From contig NZ_JAUSWV010000001.1 of assembly GCF_030815485.1 (NCBI RefSeq), positions 310,001 to 374,000 on the forward strand: DNA of 64,000 nt. Direction: 5' to 3'. Shown piece by piece: positions 61,684 through 64,000 of this stretch. The notes under the pieces were generated by a model. The model was not told the origin of the DNA, ran no database searches, and was given only the letters and a program-made list of their open reading frames with translations. The position numbers and the translations under genes were made by a program. How positions within the stretch are numbered: position 1 is the stretch's first letter; every line of letters starts with the position of its first letter. Source of the DNA: Streptomyces rishiriensis. GTDB taxonomy: Bacteria > Actinomycetota > Actinomycetes > Streptomycetales > Streptomycetaceae.

Positions 61684-64000
61684 TCATCGGGACGATTCTT
61701 CCGGCGCCGCAGCGGGACGTTCCTCAGGATTGAGTCTCTTTCGGAGGGATTCGGCATCGGTGTGGCCGAGACGGTCCATGATGGCCAAGGCCTCGGTCCA
61801 GGCGACGCGGGCCGCTTCCGGAGTGCCCGCACTGAGTCGGGTGTCGCCGAGGTGGGTCAGAGTACTGGCGACGAACCAGGGAAGGTCGCCCTGCAACCGG
61901 TAGAGGTCGAGGGCACGCTGGAAGGCATCGACGGCTTCGGCGTGTTGCCCGAGGTGATGGTGGGCGCAGCCGATGGTGTCCCAGGTATGCGCCACGTTGG
62001 TGACGTCTCCCAGTTCCTGGCTCAGCGCCAGGGCCTGCCGGCAGTGATCGAGTGCCTCCTGGTGGCGGCCCAGCAGCATCTGGTTCCAGCCGACAGCATT
62101 GAGCGCGGACGCGATCGCCGTCCGGCTGCGGATGTCGTCGGCGCCCTTGCCTTCGCAGGCGCGGAACAGCGCGAGGGACCGTTGTGCTGCATCCCTCGCG
62201 CCTTCCAAGTCTCCCTGTTGTTCCAGTGACCAGGCCAGAACGCGGTGGCTCTCGGCTGCGGCTCTGAGATCGCCGCTGTCGGTGCACAGTTCGATCGCCC
62301 GCCGAGCTTCGGAGGCCGCCCGGTCGAGATGTCCCAGGCCCGCCATGGCAAGGCCGAGGCCGCGATGGGCGTATGCCTCGGCCCTCTGGTCGTCCAGTCG
62401 GCGCGCAGCCTCCAGGGCGGCGCGCTGCGCAGCCTCTTCCTCCTGCCACAGGCCACGCAGATGAAGGTAATTGGACACGGCCCAGGCAAGTCGCCAGGTG
62501 TGGGTGTCGTATCCGTGCGCGGCCGCCTGCTCCACAGCCGCGATGAGCACCGCCTGTTCGGCAGTGAACCAGGCTGTCGCCTTTCCCGCGTCGCCGTCGA
62601 ACTCCTCGGGTCGTACGCCTTCGGCCACGGGATCGAGGGGAACGAGAGCGCGGGCCAGGTTGGTGAGCGCGGCGGCCTCGTGGGCGGTGTGAAGGTAGTG
62701 GTCGAGCGCGCGGTGGCGAGCGGCCCTCACCCGCGCGGGGGTCTCGAATGTCTGTGTGAGTTCACCTGCGTAGTTGCGGAGCAGGTCGTGGGAGGCGTAG
62801 CGGCCGGGGGCCGTCTCGTCGAGGAGGTGTGCTTGCACGAGCTGTGCGAGCAGGCGCCGGGTTTGCGGGAGGGGGTGGCCTACGAGGCTTGCGGCCGCGG
62901 GCGCGGTGGTGTCGGGGCCCGGGTGCAGGGCGAGGAGACGGAACAGGCGGGCGGCCTCGGGGGTGAGGGCGTGGTACGACCACGAGAAGACGGCGCGTAC
63001 GTCGGCGGCGGTGTCGCCGTCGTCCTGGAAGGCGTCGAGGTCGGCGGCGCTGTCGCGGAGCTCAGCCGCGAGGGCGGCGAGTGGGAACCCGGGGCGAGTG
63101 GCCGCTCGGGCGGCGGTGACGGCGAGAGCGAGTGGGAGGCGGGCACAGCGGGCGATGATCTCGTCGACGGCGTCCGGTTCGGCGTCCACCCGGGCGGTGC
63201 CGAGGCGTCGTGCGAGCAGGGAGCGGGCTTCGGCGGATGTGAGGACATCGAGATGAAGCGGATGGGCGCTGTCGACGGCGATGAGGCCGGTGAGCCGGTC
63301 ACGGCTGGTGATGATGGCCAGGGTGCCGGGGGTCGCAGGCAGGAGGGGGCGCACCTGGGCCGCGTCGCGGGCGTTGTCGAGGAGCAGGAGCAGCCGACGG
63401 CCCGCGATGTGGGTGCGGTAGGTGGCGGCGAGAGCGTCGAGGTCCTGGGGAAGTGCGCGGATGTCGGCGCCGAGGGACTCCAGCAGGGTGCGCAGGGCAT
63501 GTTCGGGGGTGACGGGCACGCCTACGGGGTCGAAGCCGCGCAGGTTCACATAGAGCTGACCGTCGGGGAAGCGATAGGCGACTTGGTGAGCCCAGTGCAC
63601 CGCGAACGCGGTCTTACCGACGCCTGCCGTACCGGCGACCGCGCTGACGATCACGGTGCCGCTCGCGGATAATGCGGTCGCCCGTGCCAGTTCAGCCTGT
63701 CGGCCGACGAACACCGGCAACACGGGAGGGAGTTGTGCTGGGACGGGAACGGACCGCAGGGTTGCAGGAGCAGGATCGGGCGAAGGCGGCGCACTGAGGA
63801 GAGCGGGGTCGGCCTGGAGGACGCGCTGGTACAGCGCCTGTAGCGCCTGACCGGGGTCCACGCCCAGCTCCTCCGCGAGCAGCGCCCGTGTATCGCGGTA
63901 GGTGTCCAGTGCCGCGGCCTGCCGGCCCGAGCGGTAATAGGCCAGCATCAGCAGTTCACGGAAGCGCTCGTCCAGGGGATGCCCGGCAACCAGCTCGCCG
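61684..64000 (-). CDS. AfsR-like SARP regulator, 5'-truncated by window end
   Basis: The frame is open to the last base; 771 C-terminal residues are visible. They start inside the BTAD domain (HPLDERFREL, YYRSGRQAAALDTYRDTRAL). The NB-ARC domain follows: VFVGRQAELARATAL, Walker A AGTAGVGKTAFAVHWAHQVA, LLLLLDNARDAAQVRPLLPA and TSRDRLTGLIAVDSAHP. TPRs fill the rest up to EESSR. It is closely related to the 56031-58970 product throughout. The two lie in the same orientation with an unknown gene, a lipoprotein gene and two transposase relics between them, pointing to an old duplication later invaded by mobile DNA. Confidence 0.9.
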   Translation of the reverse strand, partial: GELVAGHPLDERFRELLMLAYYRSGRQAAALDTYRDTRALLAEELGVDPGQALQALYQRVLQADPALLSAPPSPDPAPATLRSVPVPAQLPPVLPVFVGRQAELARATALSASGTVIVSAVAGTAGVGKTAFAVHWAHQVAYRFPDGQLYVNLRGFDPVGVPVTPEHALRTLLESLGADIRALPQDLDALAATYRTHIAGRRLLLLLDNARDAAQVRPLLPATPGTLAIITSRDRLTGLIAVDSAHPLHLDVLTSAEARSLLARRLGTARVDAEPDAVDEIIARCARLPLALAVTAARAATRPGFPLAALAAELRDSAADLDAFQDDGDTAADVRAVFSWSYHALTPEAARLFRLLALHPGPDTTAPAAASLVGHPLPQTRRLLAQLVQAHLLDETAPGRYASHDLLRNYAGELTQTFETPARVRAARHRALDHYLHTAHEAAALTNLARALVPLDPVAEGVRPEEFDGDAGKATAWFTAEQAVLIAAVEQAAAHGYDTHTWRLAWAVSNYLHLRGLWQEEEAAQRAALEAARRLDDQRAEAYAHRGLGLAMAGLGHLDRAASEARRAIELCTDSGDLRAAAESHRVLAWSLEQQGDLEGARDAAQRSLALFRACEGKGADDIRSRTAIASALNAVGWNQMLLGRHQEALDHCRQALALSQELGDVTNVAHTWDTIGCAHHHLGQHAEAVDAFQRALDLYRLQGDLPWFVASTLTHLGDTRLSAGTPEAARVAWTEALAIMDRLGHTDAESLRKRLNPEERPAAAPEESSR

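Noticed and set aside
63520..63545. TGAACC-N16-CGT match on the minus strand
   Set aside because: It lies inside the NB-ARC coding region (YVNLRGFDPVGV), with no gene start behind it; taken as a chance match.

Overview
The window is high-GC actinomycete DNA, most likely from a Streptomyces or close relative. Supporting signs are strong G/C bias at third codon positions, GTG and TTG starts, several AfsR/SARP-type regulators, a WhiB protein, an Lsr2 protein, Tat-dependent exported proteins and many ECF sigma factors. No rRNA, tRNA or CRISPR array is visible. The mix of core-like enzymes, one-off regulators, lower-GC unknown genes and decayed IS5-type transposases suggests an accessory chromosomal region such as an arm, but that is inference.

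Layout. 1-5 kb: two alpha/beta hydrolases, a DUF1348 protein, a stand-alone ketol-acid reductoisomerase and a transposase relic. 5-13.3 kb: a Tat-exported flavin amine oxidase-like protein, DUF2630, a PNPOx-like protein, then an isochorismatase-like / DUF1275 / amidohydrolase group. 13.5-21 kb: lytic transglycosylase plus WhiB, a TetR-TPR operon divergent from a large SARP-ATPase with a clear palindromic operator between them, and a lower-GC TPR gene. 22-33 kb: two candidate micropeptides, AraC, a GT-C membrane protein, unknown genes, Lsr2, a glycosyltransferase pair, a crystallin-like lipoprotein and an MFS transporter. 35-50 kb: an ECF sigma factor, a DUF418 protein and a compact type IV secretion/conjugation-like operon (DUF4913, TraG/VirD4-like, VirB4-like, SCO6880-like, VirB6-like, VirB8/TcpC-like, two VirB2-like small proteins, DUF6668), with a divergent Pro-rich protein. 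50-64 kb: DJ-1/PfpI protein, ECF sigma plus a small partner, ECF sigma / RskA-like anti-sigma pair, Tat lipoprotein amidase, two paralogous AfsR-like regulators (the second cut by the window end), a second crystallin-like lipoprotein, an unknown gene and two transposase relics.

The most interesting signal is regulatory. An ECF-type promoter, TGAACC - 16 bp - CGT, lies in front of both paralogous lipoprotein genes (31675 and 59194), in front of two unrelated lower-GC unknown genes (27288 and 61061, minus strand), and upstream of a small ORF leading to the amine oxidase (7182, minus). Near-matches precede the PfpI gene, the Tat amidase, ilvC and the sigma factor at 53505-54065 itself. This predicts a dispersed ECF regulon, probably a cell-envelope one, driven by the SigL-like sigma / RskA-like anti-sigma pair in this window. 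Several perfect-stem terminators close convergent gene pairs.

All functional names come from motif recognition by eye. No search was run, so start sites and the calls for small genes are provisional.
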